Shown piece after piece: positions 1 through 8,499 of a DNA stretch of 64,000 nt (the stretch's first letter is position 1; every line of letters starts with the position of its first letter). The notes under the pieces were generated by a model. The model was given only the letters and a program-made list of their open reading frames with translations. It ran no database searches and was not told where the DNA came from. This DNA is from Lachnospiraceae bacterium (GTDB taxonomy: Bacteria > Bacillota > Clostridia > Lachnospirales > Lachnospiraceae), in assembly GCA_029053015.1 (NCBI GenBank), contig JAIDHX010000035.1, positions 62,001 to 126,000 on the forward strand, written 5' to 3'. Both the position numbers and the translations under genes were made by a program.

Positions 1-503
1 GAAGAAATCATCATGATTTTCCAGTTTCCACGGTGAACGCCAACGGAGACCGGAAATCTTTTCCATACACACAGAATAATCTCCGACAACAGAAACTGTC
101 CTATCCTTGAAAGAATACCGGAAAAAATCCATGCCAAATCATTCGATTTTCCCATTTGAACAGGTAAATACAGGCACATGCTCAACACATAGTTGGTTGT
201 AATAACGATAACGCCGATAAACAAATAGTTGACCAAGGCCCAAGACACCGCAGACCACCACTTTGCCTCACAGATAATCATGGCATATAGTGTAAAAATC
301 AATACCGCCGGCAAAAAGTCGGGAATCCATGTGAATACATATGCACGAACAGTTAAGAGTGCAGTTCCGAAAACAGAAAATAAGATAAGCGCAAGTATCG
401 TTTTCTTTCCCTTTATGCTTTTACGAAAAATCCCCGTAGCAAAAAAACAGGATATCAACATTTCCAAAAAACTGAAAATTCCTTCAAATATCATCCATCT
501 CAT
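1..503 (-). CDS. Partial multi-pass membrane protein, possibly the sensor half of a histidine kinase
   Basis: This gene is open from an ATG at 503 to the window edge, so only about 167 N-terminal residues are visible. A GGGAG ribosome site lies about 7 nt upstream of the ATG. The visible part is strongly hydrophobic, with four to five predicted membrane segments separated by short charged turns (it starts MRWMIFEGIFSFLEML and contains TLYAMIICEAKWWSAVSWAL). Such N-terminal regions are typical of GHKL-type (AgrC-like) sensor kinases of Clostridia, but no catalytic domain is visible, so this is inference. It could equally be another integral membrane protein. Confidence 0.55.
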   Translation of the reverse strand, partial: MRWMIFEGIFSFLEMLISCFFATGIFRKSIKGKKTILALILFSVFGTALLTVRAYVFTWIPDFLPAVLIFTLYAMIICEAKWWSAVSWALVNYLFIGVIVITTNYVLSMCLYLPVQMGKSNDLAWIFSGILSRIGQFLLSEIILCVWKRFPVSVGVHRGNWKIMMIS

Positions 504-630
504 AGATTACTCCCGCGTTAAACAGCGCTGTTTTGTTTTTCCATTTGTGTGATACGGCTGTATTATATCATGAAGAAGAAGTGACCGCAAATATAGTCAA
601 AAAGTTCGGGAGGAATTGGGAACAAAATTC

Positions 631-659
631 TTGACATCTGCCACTATTTATTGTATGAT
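631..659 (+). promoter_or_regulatory. Promoter of tRNA-Pro
   Basis: A perfect TTGACA at 631-636 and TATGAT at 654-659 are separated by 17 bp, 21 bp before the first tRNA base. This is a strong sigma-A type promoter. Confidence 0.85.
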
Positions 660-679
660 TTTCATGTTCGGCATAGGAG

Positions 680-753
<74 letters not shown>

Positions 754-762
754 TTATAAGAA

Positions 763-798
763 GAGGCTGTCATACGAATTAATTCGTGTGACAGCCTC
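763..798. terminator. Inverted repeat between tRNA-Pro and the XRE-receiver gene
   Basis: GAGGCTGTCA (763-772) and TGACAGCCTC (789-798) form a 10-bp perfect stem, extended by an imperfect inner stem around GAATTAATTC. On the minus strand it is followed by a T-rich tract, so it best fits a terminator for the gene ending at 815. It can also end the tRNA transcript from the other side. Confidence 0.65.
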
Positions 799-814
799 AA
801 ATTCGTTCATATGG

Positions 815-1465
815 CTACCCAATCCTATCGATAAGGCACTGTCCCTGAAAAGGTTTCACAACAAAGGCATCCGCCCCGAACTGCAATGCCTGTTTCACAT
901 TGCTTTCCTGAGACAATGCTGAAAGCATGACTACTCTTAATTCAGGCTGCCCTTCTTTTATCTTTCTCAAAACTTCTATCCCGTCCATACCCGGCATACA
1001 GATATCGAGCACACATACATCCACAGCCTCTGCCTGCAATACATCCAGACACTCCTGCCCATCCTTGGCCTGCAAAACGGTATGCCCTTGATGCGTTAGC
1101 ATATCCTCCAGCATCATCCTCATAAAATCCGCATCATCGACAACAAGAACTTTTTTGCTTTTTCCTGTTACAGGTTCAGGAATGTAGTCAAAGATACTGT
1201 CCACCTGATCCTGATTTAAGATGGTGCCATCACCACTATCGTCCGCAGGTTTCTGATGCTCATTTGATGGCTTGATGCCAAGCAGTTCATCGGCAGTCAC
1301 CCACAAAACCTCTGAAATTTTAGGTACCATGGCAATATCGGGATAGGAAATACCCATCTCCCATCTCGACACGGCCTGAGGCGTAACTTTTAGTAATGCC
1401 GCCAGTTCTGTCTGTGACATATTCCTTTTTTGACGCTTGCTCTTTATTACCTCTCCGATATTCAT
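815..1465 (-). CDS. XRE helix-turn-helix / response-regulator receiver fusion with a FliM-like linker
   Basis: This is a putative transcription factor whose activity may be set by phosphorylation. Residues about 4-60 form an XRE helix-turn-helix (MSQTELAALLKVTPQAVSRW). Residues about 103-216 form a CheY-like receiver with acidic pair D110/D111, phosphoacceptor D154 (CVLDICMPGMDG), switch S182 and K204 (VVKPF). The order is unusual, since response regulators normally carry the receiver first. The linker holds LNQDQVDSIFDYI (about 83-95), which resembles the CheY-binding N-terminus of flagellar FliM/FliY (LSQxEIDALL). The start at 1465 is chosen over an upstream ATG at 1486 because AGAGAGAAG sits just before it. 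No kinase gene is adjacent. A 42-bp palindrome upstream suggests autoregulation. Confidence 0.85.
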   Translation of the reverse strand: MNIGEVIKSKRQKRNMSQTELAALLKVTPQAVSRWEMGISYPDIAMVPKISEVLWVTADELLGIKPSNEHQKPADDSGDGTILNQDQVDSIFDYIPEPVTGKSKKVLVVDDADFMRMMLEDMLTHQGHTVLQAKDGQECLDVLQAEAVDVCVLDICMPGMDGIEVLRKIKEGQPELRVVMLSALSQESNVKQALQFGADAFVVKPFQGQCLIDRIG

Positions 1466-1502
1466 ATTTCTTCTCTCTTTCCGCACTTCCGCGCTGTTTG
1501 TA

Positions 1503-1544
1503 TGATAAATTTAACTTATCACCGGTGATAAGTTAAATCTATCA
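1503..1544. promoter_or_regulatory. Long palindrome, probable operator of the XRE-receiver gene
   Basis: The half-site ATTTAACTTATCACC (1509-1523) is followed directly by its exact reverse complement (1524-1538), giving a perfect 30-bp palindrome. TGATA and TATCA extend it to 42 bp with one mismatched pair. It lies 38-79 bp upstream of the start at 1465, where an autoregulatory XRE dimer or tetramer would be expected to bind. There is no T-run, so it is not a terminator. Confidence 0.7.
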
Positions 1545-1597
1545 TGTAGAGAATAGCAGCGTCAAACAATTGGTAATTGTATTTCTGAACCACACAA

Positions 1598-2779
1598 CTA
1601 CTCTATAATCCCCAAACAATAAAGAAGTATCTCTGCCGCAATATGATCGCCCAGGATACGATACCCTGCATCATTCGGATGAATCTCGTCCGCCAGAAAA
1701 TTCTCTGCCGTATTCGCATCATGTGTATCCATAAACCCTGTGCTATAAAGGTCTATCACCGGATACCCATTCTGCTGCGCCATAATTCTTATCGGATTCA
1801 TATAGTCATTCAGTGTTGGGATTCCGTCAAAATTTGTATAATTTGTTGTCGTACTTTTCCATGGCGTCTGGTACGCTGTCACAAAAAAGAACAGTGTATT
1901 GGGATACTTTGTTCTTAATGAATTCGCTATCTTCTGAAGCTGCCCGCAATAACCGCCTGTCGTGCCATCATCAAGGACACCGTAATTCTTTACTTCTGCC
2001 TCTGCCAAAAAATCATTTAACCCTACATAAAGGACCGTAATTTCAGAATCTTTCACAAAAAGCTCGTCCTCATGCGCCCCGATTGCCAAGTCATAATTAT
2101 TATTATAACCTGTTATTGTGGCGCCGACACGTCCGTGGTTACACACCTCTCCAAACTGCAATGCCGCCTGCACATAGTTGACATAGCTAATCTTTCTGCC
2201 GTCTGCATCTTGATTGCCTCCAACCCCTTCCGTAATACTGTCCCCGATAAAATTAATTTTAACACCCGGAAATGCGCAGCCTGCCGTCTCCAGTATCTTC
2301 TTGTCTAATTCGTTTATCTTTAACGTTTTTTCATAAGAGTTTTCCCATATATAGACCAGATTGCGCTCCTGCACATATGCCCGCAGAAGCTCCACCGTCT
2401 CCGGCGCAATGGTATCTGCCTGCCAGAGAACGTTTCCACTCACATCGCACAAGGCCTGCGAGCCCGCCAGTACCTCATAGCGCTGCGGCTCGCTTCCACC
2501 GGAAGGCGTTGCCGTCGGCTGCGGCTGCGGCGTCGGACTCTCCTCCGGCTGCGGCGTACTCTCTGTTGAAGCAACAATATCACCGGTTTGCGGTTCCTTT
2601 TCCGGATTCGGGGTGCTTTGCTGTGCCAGCATATATCTTTTATATTCCTGAAAACTTTCGTAATCTCTCAAATATTCCCTAAAATCCTTTGTCAGAAAAA
2701 GAGCGGCAGCGACCACCAGAACGACAATTAAAGTCAATGTCAGCCATGCCTTTCTTTCCTCTCTTTTTCTTCTATCCAT
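1598..2779 (-). CDS. Membrane-anchored SGNH/GDSL-family esterase
   Basis: The protein has a short basic N-terminus, one membrane segment (about 10-32, LTLIVVLVVAAALFL), a Pro/Thr/Glu-rich spacer (about 60-100) and a C-terminal SGNH hydrolase domain facing outward. Block I is FIGDSITEG with the nucleophilic Ser, an Asn-containing block is LYVGLNDF, and the catalytic pair is DEIHPNDAGY. Members of this family deacylate or deacetylate lipids and cell-surface glycans; the substrate cannot be read here. The start at 2779 has GGAGG 6 nt upstream, which beats an in-frame ATG at 2800. No partner genes are evident. Confidence 0.85.
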   Translation of the reverse strand: MDRRKREERKAWLTLTLIVVLVVAAALFLTKDFREYLRDYESFQEYKRYMLAQQSTPNPEKEPQTGDIVASTESTPQPEESPTPQPQPTATPSGGSEPQRYEVLAGSQALCDVSGNVLWQADTIAPETVELLRAYVQERNLVYIWENSYEKTLKINELDKKILETAGCAFPGVKINFIGDSITEGVGGNQDADGRKISYVNYVQAALQFGEVCNHGRVGATITGYNNNYDLAIGAHEDELFVKDSEITVLYVGLNDFLAEAEVKNYGVLDDGTTGGYCGQLQKIANSLRTKYPNTLFFFVTAYQTPWKSTTTNYTNFDGIPTLNDYMNPIRIMAQQNGYPVIDLYSTGFMDTHDANTAENFLADEIHPNDAGYRILGDHIAAEILLYCLGIIE

Positions 2780-2900
2780 ATCATACCTCCGGTTTCCCAT
2801 TCACAAAACCAACATACAGGGGCGCTATGTCGATATATTCTTTTCACCCACAACATTTTAGCATCTTCCGGCCAATATGACTATACTTAATTTTTTCTAT

Positions 2901-3359
2901 TCATTTTTCTTCATAATCTTTTTCCAGTTCACGCAGCCTGTCGTTGATTTTTTTCGCCTCGCCCCGATTAAAGAGATAGAAGCAGAGCCAGATTGCCACG
3001 AAGATACCGCAGGAAATTAAAATCTGGGAAATGGTATGCAGAATGTTGTCCGGATAAAAAGGAATCCAGCCTAAATAAAGGGCTGTGGGATAAAAAACAC
3101 CCATACCGACTCCGAAATGTATCAGTCTTTTTGCGGCTTCAGAAAGCTTCTCAAATTCATAGACAATAGAAACCGAACCGCAGCCAATCCCGACAAGCAT
3201 GGCGCCAATCGCCTGTCTCGTAAAATCCTTCATTACCATCAATAAAAAATCTTCTCCGCCAAACATAGAGCCGATAAGGCAGGAAAACACAAGAACCGTA
3301 CAGCCCCAGGCAATTCCGTAACAAAAATATTTGATTACCATCTTTACCATATGTTTCAT
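2901..3359 (-). CDS. DUF3021 membrane protein, partner of the LytTR regulator
   Basis: A protein of 152 residues with four predicted membrane segments and a charged C-terminal tail (RGEAKKINDRLRELEKDYEEK). It matches the DUF3021 type that is routinely encoded just after a LytTR regulator. Its start overlaps the end of the LytTR gene by 4 nt, so the two are translationally coupled. In described LytTR regulatory systems the membrane protein restrains the LytTR protein; that role is inferred here from gene order. The divergent ABC exporter at 4009-5542 is the likely target or co-regulated unit. Confidence 0.8.
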   Translation of the reverse strand: MKHMVKMVIKYFCYGIAWGCTVLVFSCLIGSMFGGEDFLLMVMKDFTRQAIGAMLVGIGCGSVSIVYEFEKLSEAAKRLIHFGVGMGVFYPTALYLGWIPFYPDNILHTISQILISCGIFVAIWLCFYLFNRGEAKKINDRLRELEKDYEEK

Positions 3360-3805
3360 TCCAATCCCAGCCTTTCTTTAAATACTTTTCGAAAACTTCT
3401 GGAAATATAGCTTTCCATGCCGTTTTTCATAACCAGTTCCATCGTTCCGTTAAAGCCCGCCGCCACATGGCTGATTCGCCGGATGTTGATGATGGTGGAT
3501 TTGGAAATCCGGACAAACCGGCTGCCAAGAATCTGTTCCAACTCATACAAGGGCTTGCTCAGCACATACCGGTTTTTCACCCCGTCGTAGCATACAACCT
3601 CCCTCCCCTCCGTACACACCAGATCCAGCTTTTCCGGCTCCATAAAGTAGGTCTTTCCCTCCCTTACCGCAATCAGCGTCAAAGAATCTGTTTCCGCTCT
3701 TTCCAGCAAAAAAATCGCCTCCGCAATTGCCGGCGTCATCTTCTCTATATGAAGAACCGCATAAGGTTCTTTGTAATCCGTACTGATTTTACATTCTACC
3801 TTCAT
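3356..3805 (-). CDS. LytTR-family DNA-binding regulator
   Basis: About 149 residues. The C-terminal part (about 45-148) is a LytTR domain with the typical YFMEPEKLDLVCTEGREVV, LYELEQILGSRFVRISKSTIINI and F-R-K-V-F-K signatures. There is no receiver domain, so it belongs to the membrane-inhibited LytTR class and not the AgrA/LytR two-component class. The start at 3805 follows AGAGG; an upstream in-frame ATG at 3862 lacks a ribosome site. It overlaps the DUF3021 gene by 4 nt. Confidence 0.88.
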   Translation of the reverse strand: MKVECKISTDYKEPYAVLHIEKMTPAIAEAIFLLERAETDSLTLIAVREGKTYFMEPEKLDLVCTEGREVVCYDGVKNRYVLSKPLYELEQILGSRFVRISKSTIINIRRISHVAAGFNGTMELVMKNGMESYISRSFRKVFKERLGLE

Positions 3806-3850
3806 AATGTACCTCTGTATATTTGAGCACTTGACTCTGCCCTTATGGAG

Positions 3851-3856
3851 ATTATA
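3851..3856 (-). promoter_or_regulatory. -10 box upstream of the LytTR gene without a clear -35
   Basis: TATAAT reads on the minus strand about 45 nt before the LytTR start. No -35 hexamer is recognisable 16-18 bp upstream. This would suit activator-dependent autoregulation by the LytTR protein, but I could not find a convincing direct-repeat LytTR site. Confidence 0.4.
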
Positions 3857-4008
3857 CCACACTCTGTGTTTCTGATTCTTGTATTTGGCACATGAATTTC
3901 TACCTCTTGCGCAGTGGGTGCTGCCGCTTCTGCAAACCGTATTGTTTGTTTACAGAGTCCGCTATAAGATAAAGCAAAGCAAAAATGACAGAAGAAATGG
4001 AGGATGAC

Positions 4009-4788
4009 ATGGCACAGGAAATTGTAAAGGTAGAAAACTTGAATTTGACGTATAAGACTCTGCGGGCAGTTCAAAATGTCTCATTTTCGCTGAAGGAAGG
4101 AGAGCTTCTGGCGATTATCGGACAGAACGGCTCCGGAAAAACTTCGACCGTAGAATGTATCGAAGGTTTACGAAAACCGGACAATCCTGCTGTTTCGGTC
4201 TTTGGAAAAGACCCCTGGCTGCATCGCAGGGAGATTTATCAGAAAATGGGAGTTCAGCTACAGGAAGCAACATACCCTTCTCAAATCAGAGTAGGGGAGC
4301 AGTGCAGGCTGTTTGCAAGCTTTTATGAAAAACCTGCGGACTGGAGTTTACTGCTGTCGCAGTTAAATCTTGACAGCAAAAGAAAATGCCGAATTAGTAA
4401 GCTCTCCGGCGGAGAAAAACAGCGCCTGTCCATTCTGCTCTCCCTCATAGGGCGTCCAAAGCTCTTGATATTGGATGAACTGACGACCGGTCTTGACCCG
4501 GAAGTCCGGCAGAGTATGTGGAGCAGTTTTAAAGACCTAAAAGAAAACGGTATCTCCATCATCATGGTTTCCCACTATCTGGATGAGGTGGAAGCGCTCG
4601 CCGACAAAATTCTCTATCTGGAAAAGGGAAAACTGCAGTTTTTCGGCTCACAGCAGGAATTCCGCGCATACGCAAAAAGCCGTATTCCAACACAGGAATG
4701 GCATGACAATGTTTCTTTAGAAAAACTATATTTAATGATTGCCCCCAAAACAAAAGGGCTTACGGTGGGAGGAATATATGAAGCATAA
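4009..4788 (+). CDS. ABC transporter ATP-binding protein (ABC-2 exporter type)
   Basis: The cytoplasmic ATPase of a two-gene exporter, about 259 residues. Walker A is GQNGSGKT, the signature is LSGGEKQR, Walker B is LLILDELTTG with the catalytic Glu, and the switch His lies in MVSHYLDE. The start at 4009 has GGAGG 5 nt upstream; an ATG at 3985 does not. The permease gene begins inside its last codons (4778), so the subunits are coupled. It is divergent from the LytTR/DUF3021 pair, an arrangement typical of self-regulated exporters of peptides or drugs; the substrate is unknown. Confidence 0.9.
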   Translation: MAQEIVKVENLNLTYKTLRAVQNVSFSLKEGELLAIIGQNGSGKTSTVECIEGLRKPDNPAVSVFGKDPWLHRREIYQKMGVQLQEATYPSQIRVGEQCRLFASFYEKPADWSLLLSQLNLDSKRKCRISKLSGGEKQRLSILLSLIGRPKLLILDELTTGLDPEVRQSMWSSFKDLKENGISIIMVSHYLDEVEALADKILYLEKGKLQFFGSQQEFRAYAKSRIPTQEWHDNVSLEKLYLMIAPKTKGLTVGGIYEA

Positions 4789-5542
4789 TACAAGACAGTT
4801 TGTCGTAATTTGTAAAATAGAATTTCTTTTATTCCTGCGGGATTTTTTCAGCTTTTTCTTTACCATTGCATTTCCTGTCTTAATGCTTGTCCTGTTCGGC
4901 AGTATATACGGAAATACACCCCTATATCCGGGGTCTTCCCTGAAAAGCATGGATGTTTCTGTTCCGGCGTACGCCGTCATGGTTATCAGCGTTACCGGTC
5001 TGATGGCATTTCCGCTGACCTTAGCCGGATATAAGGAGAAAAAAATTTACAAGCGCTTTGACGCCACACCGGCCGGCAAAAAAACAATCATTCTGGCGCA
5101 AATCATCATAAACCTTGTTATGACTTTTATCGGTATCGGGATTCTTCTGGCTGCCGGCAAAATCCTTTACCATATACAGATTCTGGGAACCGCCGCAGCT
5201 ATCGGCTTAGGTCTGCTATTTTCCGTTGCCTGTATGTTTTCCATGGGATTTTTCTTTACTGCCATCGCAAGAGATGCCAAAATCACCAATCTGCTGTGTT
5301 ACCTTTCGTACTTTGTTATGCTGTTTTTATCCGGTGCAACCATACCCGATATGCTGTTTCCCGCTAATGTAAAGAAGGCTGCAGCTTTTCTGCCGATGAC
5401 ACATGCCGTCGATTTGATGCAGGGCGTTTTTGCCGGAGACAGCCTTGGCAGCCATGCAAAAGAGCTTCTTATCCTAGGTGCGCTGTCGGTGGTTCTTACG
5501 TCTGCAGGCGCCTTTTTCTATAGGAAAAAGGATTGGGCATAA
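4778..5542 (+). CDS. ABC-2 type permease
   Basis: The membrane subunit for the preceding ATPase, 254 residues with six predicted membrane segments and the ABC-2 pattern: a long first loop after helix 1, then grouped helices, with SGATIPDMLFP before the last pair. The start at 4778 has GGAGG upstream and overlaps the ATPase gene by 11 nt. It presumably forms a homodimeric channel. Confidence 0.85.
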   Translation: MKHNTRQFVVICKIEFLLFLRDFFSFFFTIAFPVLMLVLFGSIYGNTPLYPGSSLKSMDVSVPAYAVMVISVTGLMAFPLTLAGYKEKKIYKRFDATPAGKKTIILAQIIINLVMTFIGIGILLAAGKILYHIQILGTAAAIGLGLLFSVACMFSMGFFFTAIARDAKITNLLCYLSYFVMLFLSGATIPDMLFPANVKKAAAFLPMTHAVDLMQGVFAGDSLGSHAKELLILGALSVVLTSAGAFFYRKKDWA

Positions 5543-5550
5543 TATTGATT

Positions 5551-5581
5551 TATAATGGGTATCGTGGTATTTTATAAAATA
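5551..5581. promoter_or_regulatory. Possible promoter and operator of the NiaR-like gene
   Basis: TATAAT at 5551-5556 is followed by the 14-bp perfect palindrome TATTTTATAAAATA at 5568-5581, near the expected transcription start and 27 bp before the start codon. No good -35 is seen. The palindrome may be an autoregulatory site, but it does not match an operator I know. Confidence 0.35.
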
Positions 5582-5607
5582 GAAAACGATCCACAGAAAG
5601 GATACCT

Positions 5608-6132
5608 ATGCTTACCGAAGGTTCACAAAGACGCATTAAAATTATCGATATTCTCAGCAATAGAAGCACACCCATTTCCGGCGCAGAACTGGCAAAGCAG
5701 TTTGGCGTCAGCCGTCAGGTCATTGTACAGGACGTGGCGCTGCTGCGCGCGGAAAACAGGGATATTTTATCCACCAACAAGGGCTATCTTTTATTTAAAC
5801 CCCGCTCCGACGATTATTCCTGCAAGGAAGTTATTCTGGTCAAGCACACGGAAGAACAGATTTTGGACGAAATGTCTTCCATCGTGGATTTGGGCGGCAG
5901 GATGCTGGACGTTTCCATTGACCATGACTTATACGGGCAGATTCGTTCGGATTTGGTTATCAACAACGCGGAGGACGCCGGCGACTTTTATCAGAAAATG
6001 CGGGAAAGCACTTCAAAGCCTCTGTGCGCCCTGACCGACGATTATCATTATCACACCATTTCAGCACCTTCTGCAAAAGCGATGGAGCTGATTAAAGCCG
6101 ATTTACGGGAAAAGGGGTATCTTATTGAATGA
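5608..6132 (+). CDS. niaR: NiaR-like transcription repressor (HTH plus 3H domain)
   Basis: 174 residues, close to the length of niacin-responsive repressors. The N-terminus (about 8-62) is a biotin-repressor type winged helix (ISGAELAKQFGVSRQVIVQDVALLR). The C-terminus (about 75-174) is a 3H domain carrying the conserved histidines in LVKHTEEQ, DHDLYG and YHYHTI, which bind a metal and a small ligand. Characterised homologues repress NAD biosynthesis and niacin uptake genes when nicotinic acid is present. No nad or niacin transporter gene is adjacent, so its targets lie elsewhere. AAGGA precedes the start. Confidence 0.82.
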   Translation: MLTEGSQRRIKIIDILSNRSTPISGAELAKQFGVSRQVIVQDVALLRAENRDILSTNKGYLLFKPRSDDYSCKEVILVKHTEEQILDEMSSIVDLGGRMLDVSIDHDLYGQIRSDLVINNAEDAGDFYQKMRESTSKPLCALTDDYHYHTISAPSAKAMELIKADLREKGYLIE

Positions 6133-6136
6133 CGTC

Positions 6137-6889
6137 TTAAAACCGATGTCCTCCACCTCCGCCGCTGCTGTGGCCCCCGCCTCCGCCACCTCCGCCGCCT
6201 CCGCCTCCACTGCTTGAACTCACCGGATGGTAAGTACGTGTCTGGTGGGTGAAAACAGCAAGCGGTTTCGTATAAGAAAACTGAATCGGTACATTCTCCA
6301 TCATTTTCTTTTTCCCGGGCTTTTTGGCTCCGGCAAATATACAAACCACTCCATAATTTAATAGCAGAGCCAGCAGGATTGCCAGCAGACCATTGCTGAT
6401 ATATTTCATTGGCTGTGCAATTTTCTGCCCTTTTAACAAGGAAAGTATCTGTTCAAAGGCTTTTTGCGCACATACAAAATACTCTTTATCAGAGGCATAA
6501 CGGTACACATTGTCGGTAATGGTGTTGGCGTACGCTGTCGTAATTACTTTATAAACCGCTCCGTCACTGTGAATCCAAATAATCCGATTGTCCATATCAA
6601 TCAAAAACAATGTACCGGACGCCGTACCAAACATATCTTTATAATAACTTCTGGCATAGTTCTCCGTACTCATGTAATTGTCATCAATGGTTTTAAAAGC
6701 CACATTTCCATATGCTGTGATTTCTTCCAGCAGTTCTTGCAGCGCTGCCTCCTCCTCTTCCGAGAGCAGATTTGCATCATCCTCTATCACAGTCTGATAT
6801 CCGGTATCCGGATTGACATAAGCCGGTTTGGCATAGCAGACCATGGAAAAAGAAAAAAGCAGGACAATTCCCAAAAAAATCCTTCTCAC
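6137..6889 (-). CDS. TPM-domain exported protein with a Gly-rich tail
   Basis: 250 residues: a signal peptide (1-20), a TPM domain (about 35-150; VIEDDANLLSEEEEAALQ, LFLIDMDNRIIWIHSDG), a membrane helix near 165-185 and a low-complexity C-terminus of Gly with His and Ser ending GGGGGHRF. TPM proteins of the YgcG type are envelope proteins of uncertain activity; some relatives are acid phosphatases or photosystem repair factors. The start is GTG at 6889 with GGAGGAG upstream, overlapping the preceding gene by 4 nt. The Gly tract makes repeat-length variation plausible. Confidence 0.82.
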   Translation of the reverse strand: MRRIFLGIVLLFSFSMVCYAKPAYVNPDTGYQTVIEDDANLLSEEEEAALQELLEEITAYGNVAFKTIDDNYMSTENYARSYYKDMFGTASGTLFLIDMDNRIIWIHSDGAVYKVITTAYANTITDNVYRYASDKEYFVCAQKAFEQILSLLKGQKIAQPMKYISNGLLAILLALLLNYGVVCIFAGAKKPGKKKMMENVPIQFSYTKPLAVFTHQTRTYHPVSSSSGGGGGGGGGGGGHSSGGGGGHRF

Positions 6890-8439
6890 ACTTCTCCTCC
6901 CCGTCGGTTAAACTGCGGAAGCTTTCTCATCGTAAGCAGGTTATAACGTCTGATGATATCTATCAGCGTCCATATTACCATACAGAGAGAAACCACTGCC
7001 CCGCCATAATAATACAAATCAGAAATCGGATTTAACGCCAAAATCACCCCTGCAAGCACCACTGCACCGAGAGGCTTTACCAATACAGGAAAAGCCGTCT
7101 TCAGCGGTATCCTCCGCTTTCTAAGACTGCCGCCCAGCACTATCCCTGCTGCTGCCAGCGCAAACAAAATACCCGTCACAAGACCGCTGCCGCCGCTGAA
7201 AATTTCCGCCAGCAGGATATAGGGGGCAAAAAAACCCAACACGGTGATAAGTATACTCGTCGAAATAATTATTGTTTTCTTTTTGACCTCGCTGCTTTTT
7301 CCCTGCACAAACTGATATCCTTTATCCTCTTCTCCTGACTCCTTTACCATCAGGCGGGACAACTGGGAAACCGACACATAGGCACAGACACAAGCCAGCA
7401 GCGCCGCTAAAATAAGAAGCCACATCGGTATGATGGTGAAAAACAAATTGAGCAGTAAAAACAAAGGCAATGCCAAAAACAGGGAACCGGCCACATACTT
7501 TTTCACATCGACCGGCAAATCCGCCGCCGCTTTCCCCGTCTGCCCATTGACAACCGCATACGCTACCTTGTCGCCTTTCCGATAAGAAAGAAACCAGACC
7601 GGCAGCATCGCCAGCTCTTTCACAGTCTGTGAAGGCTGCAATGCATTTTTTAAAGAGTTTTTGTTTTTTCCTTCTCCTACATGGAAGCGGGAACAGACCG
7701 CGTTTTTGGATATCCGCTTAGACCCGTCCTCCATCACCATATCCTGTGCTTCTCCTTCATACACATAGCTGTCCACATCGTTGGTATCCGCGTAAAATCC
7801 GCTTAAAAAAGATGGTGTAAACGGTTTTTCTTCTTCCAGATGAAAAGGCGCTATGGCGCCGCTCAGATTATCAGAAAAAGCAGCCGATGCATCGTAAGCA
7901 ATCCCACTGTAAGTGGCATCTACATTACTTTGCATGGTATAATGCCTTGTAATCAGATAATCCCCTTTCTGGCGGCTTTTGCTTCCGTTAAAAAAAATGG
8001 TTTCTTTCTTTTCAAAAGAATAAATCCAATAGGGCATATAAATACCCCGAAATTTCTCAATATGCGCCTCATCCCGCAATTCCTTCGGAGCAAAAATAGC
8101 ATGCCTCACCATTTTTGCATATGCCTTTTTACAATCATCCTTTGTCTTTGTAAAGGGAATGATGTGATGAGGACGGCGCTCTTTGCTGACACGGCTGCTT
8201 AAAATGGTCGCCGCTCCGCAGAAATTGCAGAAAGTTGCTGCCGTCGTATCTTCGCTCAGTATTTCTCCGCCGCACTGCGGACAGGTAAACACAATTACCT
8301 CATACTGCGTAGACTCTTCCGCATCTCTTTCTTTGTAAACGTCGTAAGGATCCTCCATCGTACCGCAAAACTCGCAGAACAGCTTCTGGCTTGCGATATC
8401 AAACTTCAGATTTCCTGCACAATTTCGACATTCATACAT
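6886..8439 (-). CDS. Membrane protein with two N-terminal zinc ribbons
   Basis: About 517 residues. Two CxxC...CxxC ribbons lie at residues 4-25 and 53-74. A soluble middle region (about 90-310) follows, and then six or so membrane helices (about 315-500). The start at 8439 follows GAGG; an ATG at 8457 has no ribosome site. It is coupled to the TPM gene by a 4-nt overlap, a pairing seen repeatedly in Firmicutes, so the two probably form an envelope complex. The function is not established. A small hairpin sits just upstream of the ribosome site. Confidence 0.75.
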   Translation of the reverse strand: MYECRNCAGNLKFDIASQKLFCEFCGTMEDPYDVYKERDAEESTQYEVIVFTCPQCGGEILSEDTTAATFCNFCGAATILSSRVSKERRPHHIIPFTKTKDDCKKAYAKMVRHAIFAPKELRDEAHIEKFRGIYMPYWIYSFEKKETIFFNGSKSRQKGDYLITRHYTMQSNVDATYSGIAYDASAAFSDNLSGAIAPFHLEEEKPFTPSFLSGFYADTNDVDSYVYEGEAQDMVMEDGSKRISKNAVCSRFHVGEGKNKNSLKNALQPSQTVKELAMLPVWFLSYRKGDKVAYAVVNGQTGKAAADLPVDVKKYVAGSLFLALPLFLLLNLFFTIIPMWLLILAALLACVCAYVSVSQLSRLMVKESGEEDKGYQFVQGKSSEVKKKTIIISTSILITVLGFFAPYILLAEIFSGGSGLVTGILFALAAAGIVLGGSLRKRRIPLKTAFPVLVKPLGAVVLAGVILALNPISDLYYYGGAVVSLCMVIWTLIDIIRRYNLLTMRKLPQFNRRGGEV

Positions 8440-8499
8440 ACTTATATCCTCATGCATACCGCAGGTCGCCTGCGATATTTTATTTTCAAGTTTTCTCTT

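Noticed and set aside
229-552. 107-codon plus-strand open frame at the left edge
   Set aside because: The opposite strand codes for a hydrophobic protein with a good ribosome site, and the plus-strand product has no family features.
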